Below, piece after piece: positions 63,820 to 64,000 of a stretch of DNA of 64,000 nucleotides. Under the pieces are notes generated by a model. The model made no database searches. It saw nothing but the letters and a program-made list of their open reading frames with translations, and was not told the origin of the DNA. The stretch lies in NCBI RefSeq assembly GCF_017876655.1, contig NZ_JAGIOK010000001.1, positions 2,170,001 to 2,234,000 on the forward strand. Reading direction: 5' to 3'. This stretch comes from Microbacterium imperiale (lineage in GTDB: Bacteria; Actinomycetota; Actinomycetes; Actinomycetales; Microbacteriaceae). A program made the translations under genes and the position numbers. The first letter of the stretch is position 1. Every line of letters begins with the position of its first letter.

Positions 63820-64000
63820 ATGGCCACGCGACTGCTGCTGCTAGCCGACACCCACATCCCGGGGCGGGCCCGAGCGCTGCCCGACGCCGTGCTCGCCGCC
63901 GCCGACGCCGCCGACCTCATCGTGCACGCGGGCGACTGGGTCGCGGCATCCGTGCTCGACGAGCTCGAGCGCCACGGCGAGGTGCTCGGCGTCTGGGGCA
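63820..64000 (+). CDS. Metallophosphoesterase (YfcE-like), partial at window end
   Basis: The first ~60 codons from ATG 63820 read ATRLLLLADTHIPGRARALPDAVLAAADAADLIVHAGDWVAASVLDELERHGEVLGVWG. They contain the first two metallophosphoesterase motifs (ADTH and HAGDW) of the YfcE/MJ0936 phosphodiesterase group; the N-H and GH-H motifs lie beyond the window. TAGCGT ends six bases before the start. The substrate is unknown. Confidence 0.85.
   Translation, partial: MATRLLLLADTHIPGRARALPDAVLAAADAADLIVHAGDWVAASVLDELERHGEVLGVWG

Overview
The window is high-GC DNA with dense, overlapping genes, and its gene content and sequence habits fit the actinobacterial family Microbacteriaceae, most likely Microbacterium or a close relative. 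Supporting signs are the dnaK-grpE-dnaJ-hspR operon with HspR (HAIR) boxes, a GlnR-type box upstream of nirB, a DtxR/IdeR-type iron box, a dUMP-forming-type dcd, a fused MrpA/B antiporter subunit, and many apparently leaderless genes in which a TAnnnT -10 element ends six bases before the start codon. Genus is inferred from content only. The window reads as chromosomal: one tRNA gene is present, and there are no rRNA genes, no CRISPR array and no intact transposase.

Layout. 1-4.6 kb: a decarboxylase-amidase-agmatine deiminase operon, divergent from a TetR regulator with a perfect palindrome between them. 4.7-12.4 kb: a ThuA-like gene, then a nitrite assimilation operon read leftward: formate/nitrite channel, nirB, nirD, a siroheme synthase, a HemD-like protein with a DNA-binding domain, and a sirohydrochlorin chelatase. 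12.5-16.2 kb: a MOSC protein, then a scarred accessory stretch with a broken parA, an antibiotic-resistance-type ABC-F gene with a long leader, a 5 x 60-bp tandem repeat, and a duplicated 3' end of tRNA-Gly(CCC). 16.3-23.0 kb: a GH3 glycosidase with a sugar ABC importer and a divergent LacI regulator. 23.0-25.0 kb: dcd and a divergent pair of histidine-rich MarR-like regulators. 25.0-34.6 kb: a cation/osmolyte island with mrpACDEFG, trkH, an unknown protein and a frameshifted BCCT transporter. 34.6-37.4 kb: an acetyltransferase, an MFS transporter and an orphan response regulator. 37.5-41.8 kb: the dnaK operon. 41.8-49.6 kb: an AI-2E-type permease, two glycosyltransferases, a GlxA-type regulator and an HspR-controlled short ClpB. 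49.6-53.5 kb: a prenyltransferase and a type III polyketide synthase-methyltransferase-monooxygenase operon. 53.6-64 kb: a nitroreductase, an ABC-2 exporter, an iron-siderophore importer, a membrane glycosyltransferase-like protein, a two-component system, exonuclease III and a partial phosphoesterase.

The most interesting signal is a pair of RNA leaders, at 25062-25124 (upstream of mrpA) and 32275-32329 (abutting the start codon of the unknown gene at 32330). They share a 21-base identical core and the same three-helix fold, although their flanking sequences differ. Both sit in the cation/osmolyte island, which suggests a small riboswitch-like regulator of ion homeostasis. I could not assign it to a known class.
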